This document shows, piece by piece, positions 8,277 to 15,391 of a stretch of 49,193 nucleotides of DNA. Positions within the stretch are counted from its first letter, which is position 1, and the number at the start of each line of letters is the position of its first letter. Origin of the DNA: a virus; IMG/VR virus record IMGVR_UViG_3300006735_000053, positions 1-49,193 of that record, one strand, 5' to 3'. The notes beneath the pieces were generated by a model. That model saw only the letters and a list, made by a program, of their open reading frames with translations. It had not been told where the DNA came from and did not search any database. Made by a program: the position numbers and the translations under genes.

Positions 8277-9554
8277 TCACCCCTGATAGATAAATAGTGG
8301 AACATACTTATTAGTTGTGTTCACACTGGTCATAAGTGCTGCCTCCTGCTCTGCAATCTTAGCGTATGTCATTTCGTCAAGAACTGTCTTTAGTTCTTCG
8401 CGAAGTGTTTGTTGCTCATCTTTTGCCTGCCCAAGAAGTTCCGAGCCATTTAGATTTACAGACTCTCCCGGTATTGGAATGGTTGCGAATTTACTTCTAA
8501 CTTGACCCAATGTTTCCTTTGTTAAGGCTAGGGCAAATCTCCGTATCCATTGCTTTCCAATTGCGTTTATTGAGGCATACGGTATATTAGTAAAAGGCAG
8601 CGTATTCATGTTATTGATGCCTTCGACGCCTGTGTCAGAGTCGTCTCTGTCTTCCCAAGCGTCTTCATCATTATCTATTGTAAAGTCAAACCACAGCGTT
8701 TTAACTTGATTAGCGTCTGGCTCTGGATATATTCTGATGTTATTATTATGTATCTCATAAGAATAGTGTGACAATCTAGTATAAAGATGGTCCTCATAAG
8801 CCATAGCTTGCATTTTGTTCTGCCACACAGGTACAATTTCGAATGTTGAATCGTCTGTGTATTGACCATACCCATAGATAGATCCGTTGCCCACAACGTT
8901 TAGCCCGCCATAGTAACCAAAAAACCTCCACATAGATTGTGGCGTTTTATAAAAAACTCGCTGTATTGTGATTCTTTTGTTACCAACTTTTAAAGCATAT
9001 GGATATCCAGAATCTGACTGAGCAGCGGAACTAGACACCAAACTTTGTAAATCGTAGTCTTGTACGCCAGTCTCTAGCTCAATCGAAGCAGAGTAGTATG
9101 GCTTCGTGCCACCAAATCCAGCATACTGTGCAACAGATGGTCCCACTCGTTTTGGATACCTTAAATCGAACTTTGGATAACGAAGCTCTACGTTGCTTCC
9201 ACTCAGAGACTCACCACCCTTCATTACCCCATTATGATCAAAACTAGCTGTTGTTTGCCCTAAGACATCGCCCAGTATATTTTTAGCCTGATGCGTATTC
9301 ACAATATAAGAATACTCTAAGCAAGCCTCTTCGTAATTGGCATACACGGAGCCAGATGTAATTTCAATATCTAAGACATCGCCACCTAGCTTCTGATATG
9401 TATAAGCAACTTGATCTGCTGCGCCTGAAAGAAAATCATTGGAACCAGTATATATCCCTAGTGGACATGCGGATGAGACCTCATCGGTTGAGCCTGTAGC
9501 CGGTAAGACTACTGCACTTTGCTGACTCGCAGGATTTAACTGGGGTATAGCCAT
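8277..9554 (-). CDS. gp13: Neck protein (T4 gp13-like)
   Basis: The 425-residue protein (T4 gp13 is 309) has the C-terminal signature RFALALTKETLGQVRSKFAT then PIPGESVNLNGSELL, ending in a charged helix. That block is characteristic of gp13 neck proteins of T4-like phages. The N-terminal half is Tyr/Gly/Ser-rich, with FFGYYGGLNVVGNGSIYGYG. Known role: it binds the portal/head after packaging and makes the head ready for tail attachment. Start choice: an AGGAGG site lies 8 bases before the ATG at 9554; a second ATG at 9558 is in another frame. An ACTATTTA element lies 22 bases upstream. The gp14-like gene follows after 6 bases. Confidence 0.82.
   Translation of the reverse strand: MAIPQLNPASQQSAVVLPATGSTDEVSSACPLGIYTGSNDFLSGAADQVAYTYQKLGGDVLDIEITSGSVYANYEEACLEYSYIVNTHQAKNILGDVLGQTTASFDHNGVMKGGESLSGSNVELRYPKFDLRYPKRVGPSVAQYAGFGGTKPYYSASIELETGVQDYDLQSLVSSSAAQSDSGYPYALKVGNKRITIQRVFYKTPQSMWRFFGYYGGLNVVGNGSIYGYGQYTDDSTFEIVPVWQNKMQAMAYEDHLYTRLSHYSYEIHNNNIRIYPEPDANQVKTLWFDFTIDNDEDAWEDRDDSDTGVEGINNMNTLPFTNIPYASINAIGKQWIRRFALALTKETLGQVRSKFATIPIPGESVNLNGSELLGQAKDEQQTLREELKTVLDEMTYAKIAEQEAALMTSVNTTNKYVPLFIYQG
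8291..8298 (-). promoter_or_regulatory. Recurrent ACTATTTA element inside the gp13-like gene end
   Basis: The element overlaps the codons for PLFI near the gp13-like C-terminus, 20 bases before the gp14-like ATG. It therefore keeps the usual spacing even where the gap is too short to hold it. Confidence 0.4.
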
Positions 9555-9576
9555 ACATGGTTCCTCCTATCAATAG

Positions 9577-9584
9577 TAAATAGT
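9577..9584 (-). promoter_or_regulatory. Recurrent ACTATTTA element, candidate late promoter
   Basis: It lies 22 bases upstream of the gp13-like ATG, next to an AGGAGG ribosome site. Confidence 0.5.
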
Positions 9585-9605
9585 CAGCCACATAACAAAA
9601 GCGCG

Positions 9606-9953
9606 TTACTTCTTAGAAGTTGTCTTTCTTGCTCTAGTTTTAGTAGCCTTTACTTTGGTAGCTGGTTTCTTTTTTGCTGCCACTCTTGTTTTCTTAGTAG
9701 TTGCCTTTTTCTTGGGTGCCACCTTTTTGGCGACAGGAGTTTTGCTCTCTTCTACAACAGGCATCTCATAAGGATCTACTTTTGTAACTGTCTGTTGTTC
9801 AACTTTTTTTAAAGCTGGAGCCTCCTCAACTGCCTCTTGTTTTATCAAGGTGGGCTGCGCCTCTGTGTTGGACTCGATAAGTGTTCTCCACTTTCTCATT
9901 CTTCTCAAGTGTGCAAACTTGGGACTTCTTAAAATTCTTCTTTTCTTACCCAT
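9606..9953 (-). CDS. Histone-tail-like Lys/Ala-rich basic protein
   Basis: The 115-residue protein has a basic N-terminus, MGKKRRILRSPKFAHLRRMR, a short acidic middle (EAVEEAPALKKVE) and a tail from about residue 73 built of Lys-Lys/Ala/Thr/Pro repeats such as AAKKKPATKVKATKTRARKT. The tail resembles the disordered C-termini of linker histone H1 and some bacterial HU-like proteins. This suggests nucleic-acid binding by charge rather than by a folded domain. It lies between small virion genes and the gp13-like neck gene, flanked by a strong terminator and an ACTATTTA element, so it is probably a late gene. A packaged DNA-condensing or capsid-assembly role is inference. No homologue with known function is recognised. 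Confidence 0.78.
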   Translation of the reverse strand: MGKKRRILRSPKFAHLRRMRKWRTLIESNTEAQPTLIKQEAVEEAPALKKVEQQTVTKVDPYEMPVVEESKTPVAKKVAPKKKATTKKTRVAAKKKPATKVKATKTRARKTTSKK

Positions 9954-9973
9954 TTTACCTCCAATGGATATAA

Positions 9974-9981
9974 TAAATAGT
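9974..9981 (-). promoter_or_regulatory. Recurrent ACTATTTA element, candidate late promoter
   Basis: It lies 20 bases upstream of the ATG at 9953 and directly downstream of a strong terminator, as expected of a promoter that restarts transcription. Confidence 0.55.
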
Positions 9982-9985
9982 TCTT

Positions 9986-10023
9986 AAAAAAGAAAACCCC
10001 CAATCCGAAGAAAGGGGGTTTTT
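9986..10023 (-). terminator. Rho-independent terminator
   Basis: In the minus sense, AAAACCCCC pairs with GGGGGTTTT around a 12-base loop, followed by CTTTTTT. It lies 18 bases after the stop of the 177-residue virion gene. The A-run on the other side would also allow plus-strand termination. Confidence 0.9.
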
Positions 10024-10040
10024 AGAATGCCGGTTAAAGA

Positions 10041-10574
10041 TTAGCTGTCGGCAAATGCAGCAGAGGCTGCTCCACTACCGTCACCGCGCTTCTCAAGCTG
10101 CCCATTGACAGCCCACTGGCTTCCATCAAAGTGAAATCTCAAAATGGTTCCAATACCACCAGCACCGTTTGTAGCGCCGGTAATGTTTAGGAAATCGTTT
10201 GAAGTTCCATTTGGAGCAGTAATAAAAGTCTTGACATCTTGGCTATCGCCGCTCTCGGCTGCTTTTCCAAATAAGCATGAATGCGATGCAAAGAAATCAG
10301 CACTGGTATATGCGTGCTTCGTGCTGTTATCAATTAGACCGATATACTTAACGATAATAACATCGCCTCGCTTACAGCTAGATGCTGCTGGAAGTGTAAA
10401 TGTGGCAGCGTCTTGTTCGTTGATCAAGTTTACCGAGTTTCTTGCTAAGTCAGCAGTAGCTGTTACCGTTGTAGCTGAATTTGCTGTTATCTCAACGTTA
10501 AATCCAGTAATCTCTCTCTTCAAATTCTCCATTAAAGCCTCCATTCTAGCGAGACCTACTCTTTTTGTTCCCAT
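10041..10574 (-). CDS. Small virion protein (head or neck decoration type)
   Basis: The 177-residue protein begins MGTKRVGLARMEALMENLKR, an N-terminal helix I recall from virion proteins of marine T4-like phages. A Thr/Ala/Asn-rich beta region follows, with NLINEQDAATFTLPAASSCK and GDVIIVKYIG. The C-terminal part includes ILRFHFDGSQWAVNG and ends in an Ala/Ser/Gly-rich tail. No catalytic motif is visible. It is a single-gene unit: an ACTATTTA element and a 95-base structured leader precede it and a strong terminator follows, suggesting high, separately controlled expression. A decoration or head-fibre role is inferred from this context and from its place after the capsid gene. Confidence 0.75.
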   Translation of the reverse strand: MGTKRVGLARMEALMENLKREITGFNVEITANSATTVTATADLARNSVNLINEQDAATFTLPAASSCKRGDVIIVKYIGLIDNSTKHAYTSADFFASHSCLFGKAAESGDSQDVKTFITAPNGTSNDFLNITGATNGAGGIGTILRFHFDGSQWAVNGQLEKRGDGSGAASAAFADS

Positions 10575-10603
10575 GTTAAAAACCCTCCATTTGTAATCGT
10601 GTC

Positions 10604-10664
10604 ATCGCGTAATTGCGACCGTGCCTTCAAGCACGCAGTAACTTAGGACGAACCTCTATGGTTC
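10604..10664 (-). ncRNA. Structured 5' leader with three hairpins
   Basis: Three stem-loops follow one another between the promoter-like element and the ATG at 10574. In the minus sense they are GAACC/GGTTC (10650-10664), CGTGC/GCACG (10620-10635) and TCGC/GCGA (10604-10617). The leader is about 95 bases, against 18-46 for the other genes with this element. It could be a stability element, a translational control site or a small RNA. No known riboswitch family is recognised. Confidence 0.5.
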
Positions 10665-10669
10665 ACTTG

Positions 10670-10677
10670 TAAATAGT
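10670..10677 (-). promoter_or_regulatory. Recurrent ACTATTTA element, candidate late promoter
   Basis: It lies 95 bases upstream of the ATG at 10574, the longest spacing in the set, immediately before the three-hairpin leader. Confidence 0.5.
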
Positions 10678-10713
10678 CTACCACAATCTGTTAAGTGAAT
10701 ATAAAAACAAATA

Positions 10714-11079
10714 TTAGCTGGCACTTGTTATATATCGAACTGTTACAGATCCGGGTGCGCTTGTGTTAGATTCCGCTGCTCCAGCGACACACCAATGACT
10801 AAAGCCGTTAGCAAAAGCTATTCCGTTCGGGAAAGCGTAACTTCTCGTAGAGGAGGCTGGGCATCTAAGAACCAAGTCAGCAGCCGTTGTGCCTCCGGTA
10901 GCACTTGTTGCATCTGCTAACTTAAAATAAACTATTGCTCCTGCACTATTTACAATCTCCACCATAAAAAGAGTGCCGCTATTGCCGGTTGTATTATTAA
11001 CAGCGGTTGCTACTGCTGCCGTATCTTCAACCATGATGGTAGCAATTGGGTTCTGTTGTGTGCTAACTGTAACTGCCAT
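10714..11079 (-). CDS. Small virion protein, probable capsid decoration
   Basis: The 121-residue protein is rich in Ala, Thr, Ser and Val and predicted all-beta: TIMVEDTAAVATAVNN, FMVEIVNSAGAIVYFKLADA and SVTVRYITSAS. It has no membrane segment or signal peptide. It is the first gene after the major capsid gene and its terminator, with its own ACTATTTA element 23 bases before the ATG. Small beta proteins in this place are often capsid decoration or head-stabilising proteins, but that is inference. The following 139-base gap holds only the structured leader of the next gene. Confidence 0.75.
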   Translation of the reverse strand: MAVTVSTQQNPIATIMVEDTAAVATAVNNTTGNSGTLFMVEIVNSAGAIVYFKLADATSATGGTTAADLVLRCPASSTRSYAFPNGIAFANGFSHWCVAGAAESNTSAPGSVTVRYITSAS

Positions 11080-11102
11080 GACTTAATGTCCTCCGTTTGT
11101 TA

Positions 11103-11110
11103 TAAATAGT
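11103..11110 (-). promoter_or_regulatory. Recurrent ACTATTTA element, candidate late promoter
   Basis: It lies 23 bases upstream of the ATG at 11079 and downstream of the capsid gene terminator. Confidence 0.55.
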
Positions 11111-11136
11111 GCTCTATTGTCAGTTTAGTAACTTAT

Positions 11137-11171
11137 AAAATAAAAAACCCGCCCTCCGAAGAGAGCGGGTT
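11137..11171 (-). terminator. Rho-independent terminator after the capsid gene
   Basis: In the minus sense, AACCCGC pairs with GCGGGTT. An inner CTC-TTCG-GAG forms a stable UUCG tetraloop. The stem runs into TTTTATTTT. It lies 24 bases after the capsid stop codon. Confidence 0.92.
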
Positions 11172-11195
11172 AGATTGTTAGTCAATCTCTATGGA

Positions 11196-13007
11196 TTAGC
11201 TAGTTGCACCAGCTTGATCGCTCAAGAGACCCTGACAGATAACAACACCGTACATATCAGGACGCACCATCTTCTTAGCGTAGCGAGTCATCACGCCCTT
11301 ACGGGGTGTGAAGTCCTCAACACCGAAGATAGTCGGCGTGACCTGAAGAGGTACATACGGAGCGTAAACATAGCCCGACTCAAGGAAGCTACCACCCTTA
11401 CGACCGACAAGAATAACCTGACGTGGGAAGTAAGGATCGACGTACACGTCGAACTTCTTAGAGAGCGAACCAACGTTCACTGCACCAATGGTGCCTCTAT
11501 CCTGATCATGGGTAACATTAGCACGGAACCCAGCAGTAAACTCAAGGATGTTTGCAACCTCGGGTGAACACACCACGAAGTTAGCACCGCCCCGGAGAGT
11601 CTTGCGGTGGATCTGCGCCGACACATCGTTGATTGTCTCAACAAGAGTCTCGTACCACTCAGAAACAGTACCAGTGAAGTCAGGAGCAGCCGAAGATGCA
11701 CCAACTTCTTCGCCAGTGGTTCTGTTAACAAACAGACCCGGCGAACGAGACCAGTAGTAGGTTCCTGCTGTAGCGCCAACAAGAAGATCCTTAAGGATCT
11801 CACGGTCGATTTCAAGAGCAATCTGCTCAGACAGAATGCTAGTAAGCTCAACCTCAGCGTCCAAGTTATGATAAGCATTGAGATCCTGACCCAACTCAGG
11901 AGTCCACTTCGCTTTCAGTTTCTTGGTCATCGCTGTGACACTAATAGAGTCAACCTTGATGTCGATCTCTGGGATCGCTTCAGTGTCCTCAAGACCCCAA
12001 GTCGTAGTCGCTCGCACGGCTCCGATAGCATCCGCAGAACCAGCACTAGGAGTGCCGTTGAAGTTGTCCTTGATCGAGGTGTCAAAACCGGGGTTAGAAG
12101 CAGTAACAGCGTGAACCAAGCCATTGGTCCAAACGTTAGCTGCGGTCTGAGCAGCGGTAAGCTCGTACACCTTAATGATCTCAAAGTTTGCACTTTGTGG
12201 ATTATAATCGTTGGTAGAACCAGTCGCAAGCTGAGTCAAGCGACGAACGAGACGACCATTCTTGATACTGCCAGTTGCAGTAATCGTGATCAGGTCTTGC
12301 AGGTTGGTTTGACTGTTCATGTTGGCAGAGCCAGTGTATGCAACAGCGACAACAAACGAGCCAGACAGATCGGGATCATACTGAGCGAACTTATCAAGTT
12401 GAGCCTGCGAAGGCTGGAGACCAAGTGCAGTATCGCCATCACTACCAACAATACCGTAGCCAACAACTTTCGTACTATGTAGACCACCACCAGTTCCATC
12501 AGCCTTGATGGAGAATGAGCTAGTTGCAGAAGCAAATCCGTTGTTTAACGCATACGGACCTTTCTCTGCATTGACTCCGGTGAGATCAACACCGCCAGTA
12601 ATTTCCTGACCAACAACTCCTTGACCGTACAGCGACTCACCATCGGTATTACCCAATCGAGTATCACCAAACGTGAAATCAAGGAAAAAGATTAGACCAG
12701 ACGGCAAGCTCATAGGCTGCACACTGACCAAATCATTAGCAATAAGACCACCGAAGACGCGACGAACGATTGGGAAAGCCACTGCTGCGAAACCCTCAAC
12801 GTCGCCCTGAGCCATTGCAGACCCAGCGGCTTCCTTAAGAAGTTGCTTAGCTTGGTTTTCCAGCAAACGTGCCATCGTGTGCTTGGAGCGGTCATTGTCG
12901 AGACCTTCCAGAAGTCCTGTTCTTTCCCACTTGGAGAGAAGAGCAGCACCTTCTTGGCGGAGATCTCTATCAACAATACCTTCTGTTAATTTTTCTAAAA
13001 TAGACAT
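11196..13007 (-). CDS. gp23: Major capsid protein (T4 gp23-like)
   Basis: The 603-residue protein (T4 gp23 is 521) has NDLVSVQPMSLPSGLIFFLD near residues 95-115, the hallmark of gp23. Downstream it has the capsid-fold stretches ILSEQIALEIDREILKDLL and FVVCSPEVANILEFTAGF. The C-terminal YVPLQVTPTIFGVEDFTPRK is also typical. Known role: it is the HK97-fold hexamer subunit of the T4-type head, and its N-terminal propeptide is removed by gp21 protease. A T4-like cut site (L/I-x-E) occurs as L57-K58-E59 before AAG, close to the T4 cut after residue 65. An AGGAGG site precedes the ATG. The gene follows the scaffold by 18 bases and is followed by a strong terminator, consistent with the most abundant virion protein. 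Confidence 0.96.
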   Translation of the reverse strand: MSILEKLTEGIVDRDLRQEGAALLSKWERTGLLEGLDNDRSKHTMARLLENQAKQLLKEAAGSAMAQGDVEGFAAVAFPIVRRVFGGLIANDLVSVQPMSLPSGLIFFLDFTFGDTRLGNTDGESLYGQGVVGQEITGGVDLTGVNAEKGPYALNNGFASATSSFSIKADGTGGGLHSTKVVGYGIVGSDGDTALGLQPSQAQLDKFAQYDPDLSGSFVVAVAYTGSANMNSQTNLQDLITITATGSIKNGRLVRRLTQLATGSTNDYNPQSANFEIIKVYELTAAQTAANVWTNGLVHAVTASNPGFDTSIKDNFNGTPSAGSADAIGAVRATTTWGLEDTEAIPEIDIKVDSISVTAMTKKLKAKWTPELGQDLNAYHNLDAEVELTSILSEQIALEIDREILKDLLVGATAGTYYWSRSPGLFVNRTTGEEVGASSAAPDFTGTVSEWYETLVETINDVSAQIHRKTLRGGANFVVCSPEVANILEFTAGFRANVTHDQDRGTIGAVNVGSLSKKFDVYVDPYFPRQVILVGRKGGSFLESGYVYAPYVPLQVTPTIFGVEDFTPRKGVMTRYAKKMVRPDMYGVVICQGLLSDQAGATS

Positions 13008-13025
13008 TTTAATAGTCCTCCTTTT

Positions 13026-14120
13026 TTATTTTTTATCTATGCCTGCCAATCTTTGCATACGCTGAACGGCAGACGTATCAGCACTGCTTGACGACCCTCT
13101 ACGAGCCATCAAAGGGGAAGTTCGACTGATTGCCTCGCTCAGTGATTTTGGCGTCTTCTTAGAAGATGAGCCCACTGCGCTTTGAAGCGTTTCATAAACG
13201 ATCTTCGCCTCATTTACAGAACGAGATTCTGAAATAGCTTCGGCAATCTTATCTTTTTGCCGCTCATTCAGGGAGTCACTATTCAGTACACGATTCGTGT
13301 AAAATAATCTAGCATTTACAAGGTTAACTTCTTCAAGCTTCTCTTTCATACTAGAAATTGTTTCAATAAGCCGCTTGTTTTTTGATTGGGTGCCTTTATA
13401 GCTTTCGCTTAATTGGGCATAATCCTTCTTGATATTATCAAGGGCTTGTTTCATATCTTCAATCTTCTCTTGAGCCTCTGTAGATGCGAGCCTAGCCAAC
13501 TCAAGTTCAGCATTATAATCCATTATGGAATCAGGAGTACCTGCCCAGCCACCTTTTACTGGTTTAAGGTCTACAACCAATTCTTCTACAAGAGCATCGA
13601 TATTCTCCTCCGTGAGTTCGACCTCTTCTTCCATTTTTTCTTTGTCTGGGCATACACAATCTTTACCCTTGTTCTTGCACTCGGGACAAATTTTATCTTC
13701 TTTCTCTTCCAGATCAGCAGCCTCTTCTAACTCTTCGGACTCTAGAATAGACAGCACTGCCTCTGTTAACTCTAACTCATCTTCTGGGGATTCATCTACT
13801 TCTGCTCCAATGTCTTCAGGTGTACCCATAGGTTCTGCGTCCATCAGGGCGTTAAGTCCGTCAAAGTCAACGACCACCTTTTCATCATCATCAGGGCAAG
13901 GGCAAAGCTTTTCTCCTTCGGCTGCTGCAAGGTTGATTTTGGGCTCTTGGTCCATATCCATGTCCATGTCCATGGTGTCGTCTTCTTGCTCAAGCAAAGT
14001 GGCAACTGCCTCTCTAACTTCAGGTGCGTACTTTTCAAGAATCGAACTCTCCGCACTCTTGAGAGCAGCCTCCTTTAAGGCGGTTGCATCTATAATCGCT
14101 TGTTCTAGTAGTGTTGACAT
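13026..14120 (-). CDS. gp22: Prohead scaffold (core) protein (T4 gp22-like)
   Basis: The 364-residue protein directly precedes the capsid gene. It is acidic in its first half (DMDMDMDQE near 51-59) and forms a long charged coiled coil (about 205-275, including SEQ patterns such as LIETISSMKEKLEEVNL). It ends VQRMQRLAGIDKK, a C-terminus typical of T4-like scaffolds that bind the capsid shell. Known role: the core on which the prohead assembles, later degraded by gp21. I-L-E (27-29) and L-K-E (15-17) could be cut sites. Six cysteines in CPC, CPEC and CVC clusters (73, 75, 145, 148, 155, 157) suggest metal binding, unusual for a scaffold. The TACTACTTA element precedes it. Confidence 0.88.
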   Translation of the reverse strand: MSTLLEQAIIDATALKEAALKSAESSILEKYAPEVREAVATLLEQEDDTMDMDMDMDQEPKINLAAAEGEKLCPCPDDDEKVVVDFDGLNALMDAEPMGTPEDIGAEVDESPEDELELTEAVLSILESEELEEAADLEEKEDKICPECKNKGKDCVCPDKEKMEEEVELTEENIDALVEELVVDLKPVKGGWAGTPDSIMDYNAELELARLASTEAQEKIEDMKQALDNIKKDYAQLSESYKGTQSKNKRLIETISSMKEKLEEVNLVNARLFYTNRVLNSDSLNERQKDKIAEAISESRSVNEAKIVYETLQSAVGSSSKKTPKSLSEAISRTSPLMARRGSSSSADTSAVQRMQRLAGIDKK

Positions 14121-14157
14121 TTATCTTTTTCTCCAAAAGAAGATTATATTTCACAAA

Positions 14158-14165
14158 TAAGTAGT
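14158..14165 (-). promoter_or_regulatory. ACTACTTA variant of the recurrent element
   Basis: It lies 37 bases upstream of the scaffold ATG in a 91-base gap with no other visible signal apart from the GGAGAAAAAG ribosome site. One base differs from the common form. Confidence 0.42.
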
Positions 14166-14211
14166 ATCTAAAGTTTACAAATCCCCCAATAAGCTTTAAT
14201 GTTTTCAGATG

Positions 14212-14460
14212 TTATTTGCTGTTGCTAGCCTCTTGCAGCTTTTTTAGCACCCTTTCTCTTTGTTGGCGTGCTTTTCGTCTCTTAACCGATGGTTTTTCAT
14301 AATACCTTCTGTCTCTTAGTTCGTCTAAGACGCCTGATTTTTTAAACTTTCTCATAAATCTTCTTATTAGCTTATCTGGATGTTCGTTCTTTTTTGGCAC
14401 AACTGTAACATGTGAGGGCTTGTTCCCCTTGGGCATAAACTTTCTATCTCGATATGACAT
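14212..14460 (-). CDS. rpsU: Ribosomal protein bS21 homologue
   Basis: The 82-residue protein carries the full bS21 pattern. [20 protein letters not shown] (27-46) matches the first helix, [20 protein letters not shown] (47-66) matches the RR-(E/Y)-F/Y-EKP motif followed by the basic helix, and an Arg/Lys tail ends it. Bacterial bS21 is about 60-70 residues; here 20 N-terminal residues are added. Known role: bS21 sits on the 30S platform near the anti-Shine-Dalgarno region and aids initiation. Phage copies are documented, for example in pelagiphages and very large phages. It lies between the scaffold and a small head gene, so it is probably expressed late. A plausible role is to enter host ribosomes and favour phage mRNAs; this is inference. 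Confidence 0.9.
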   Translation of the reverse strand: MSYRDRKFMPKGNKPSHVTVVPKKNEHPDKLIRRFMRKFKKSGVLDELRDRRYYEKPSVKRRKARQQRERVLKKLQEASNSK

Positions 14461-14475
14461 CTAATTTCCTATTAT

Positions 14476-14940
14476 CTAAAATGTAGTGCAGGCGGCTCTA
14501 ACAACCATGTCAGCAAGTGAGCCATCATGAACAAAAGCAATTCTATCCACTCCATGAATCGGAATAGTGAGCATCTTTTTTCCATCTATTGTGGTAAACT
14601 TTGCCTCAACATAGGCTAGTTCGGCAGTTGTATCAGCGCCGTTCTTACGACCAACAGGGATGTATAGGATCGCCCAGCCTCCAAAAGCATAGTTATAGCC
14701 ATAAACTGTTACAGTATCATCGGTGCCATCATTCTCTATTTGAAGATGCAAAAACCTTTGATTTTCTGTTTTATATCCATTCTTGCCAGCGTCAGCAGAA
14801 AGAAGGTTATCGGCGAGATCTGCTGCTGCAACACAAGTAACTGATGTGGCTCCTTGCTTGTTACTAATCAAGCTGTCATCAAGAATCGCTTTAGGTCTGC
14901 GTGTTCTGCCGAAAGATTTTGGTGTGCCGTTGATGGTCAT
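14476..14940 (-). CDS. Small virion protein of the head cluster
   Basis: The 154-residue protein starts MTINGTPKSFGRTRRPKAIL and continues with a beta-rich, hydrophobic-alternating sequence such as FLHLQIENDGTDDTVTVYGY and GWAILYIPVGRK. It ends GSLADMVVRAACTTF. I do not recognise a named family. The basic N-terminus followed by a compact beta domain is compatible with a decoration or inner-capsid protein. It has a GGAGG ribosome site and an ACTAATTA element 19 bases upstream, and is followed after 15 bases by the bS21 gene, which may share its transcript. Confidence 0.75.
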   Translation of the reverse strand: MTINGTPKSFGRTRRPKAILDDSLISNKQGATSVTCVAAADLADNLLSADAGKNGYKTENQRFLHLQIENDGTDDTVTVYGYNYAFGGWAILYIPVGRKNGADTTAELAYVEAKFTTIDGKKMLTIPIHGVDRIAFVHDGSLADMVVRAACTTF

Positions 14941-14959
14941 TATTTTCCTCCAATATATC

Positions 14960-14967
14960 TAATTAGT
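14960..14967 (-). promoter_or_regulatory. ACTAATTA variant of the recurrent element
   Basis: It lies 19 bases upstream of the ATG at 14940, at the usual spacing. Confidence 0.38.
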
Positions 14968-14969
14968 GC

Positions 14970-15383
14970 TTAGCGCATAAAAGCTTTCCATTTTTTGCTA
15001 CCTAGCGCAACAATACCGGATATGTCTACGCCGGGGTCAGAAGGCTCCATATTCCCAAGAGGGCTCCCCATCTCCGGTGACCTATCAGCAGGTGCCGGTG
15101 TTGTGCCTTCAAAAATGTCTACTCCCCCATAAGCATCTCTACCTATTGCATCAAGCAATTTTTTTCTTGATTCATTCATGGTATTAGCGGCTGGAGTTGG
15201 CTTTTTCATTTTAAACGTAGGAGCCGGGGTGTCATCTTTAACCTGCTCCTGTATTAAACCAGTGCCCATACCTTTAACAACTTCCGAAACAACAGAAGAA
15301 AGAATGCCTTCTTCATAAAGGCACTCCTTAATACATTCCTTAATCATTGGCTTTAGAAGCTTTTTTAGCTCTTCTTTTTTCAC
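14970..15383 (-). CDS. Head-cluster protein with possible protease cut site
   Basis: The 137-residue protein starts from GTG at 15383 (AGGAG site six bases away). It begins with an amphipathic Lys-rich helix, KKEELKKLLKPMIKECIKEC, then LYEEGILSSVVSEVVKGMG. A Pro/Thr-rich middle follows and a conserved-looking end, DISGIVALGSKKWKAFM. The pattern of a basic leader followed by L-Y-E before EGIL resembles the L/I-x-E site cut by T4-type prohead protease, as in neighbouring proteins. I recall the ISGIVALG ending from marine T4-like phages but know no function. It lies 8 bases after the 706-residue gene. A minor core or internal head protein is the best guess. Confidence 0.72.
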   Translation of the reverse strand: MKKEELKKLLKPMIKECIKECLYEEGILSSVVSEVVKGMGTGLIQEQVKDDTPAPTFKMKKPTPAANTMNESRKKLLDAIGRDAYGGVDIFEGTTPAPADRSPEMGSPLGNMEPSDPGVDISGIVALGSKKWKAFMR

Positions 15384-15391
15384 GATAACTC

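Noticed and set aside
11607-12482. 291-codon plus-strand frame
   Set aside because: It lies wholly antisense to the major capsid gene, which has clear family motifs.
13525-14160. 211-codon Ser-rich plus-strand frame
   Set aside because: Mirror of the Asp/Glu-rich scaffold gene; the serines come from complementing acidic codons.
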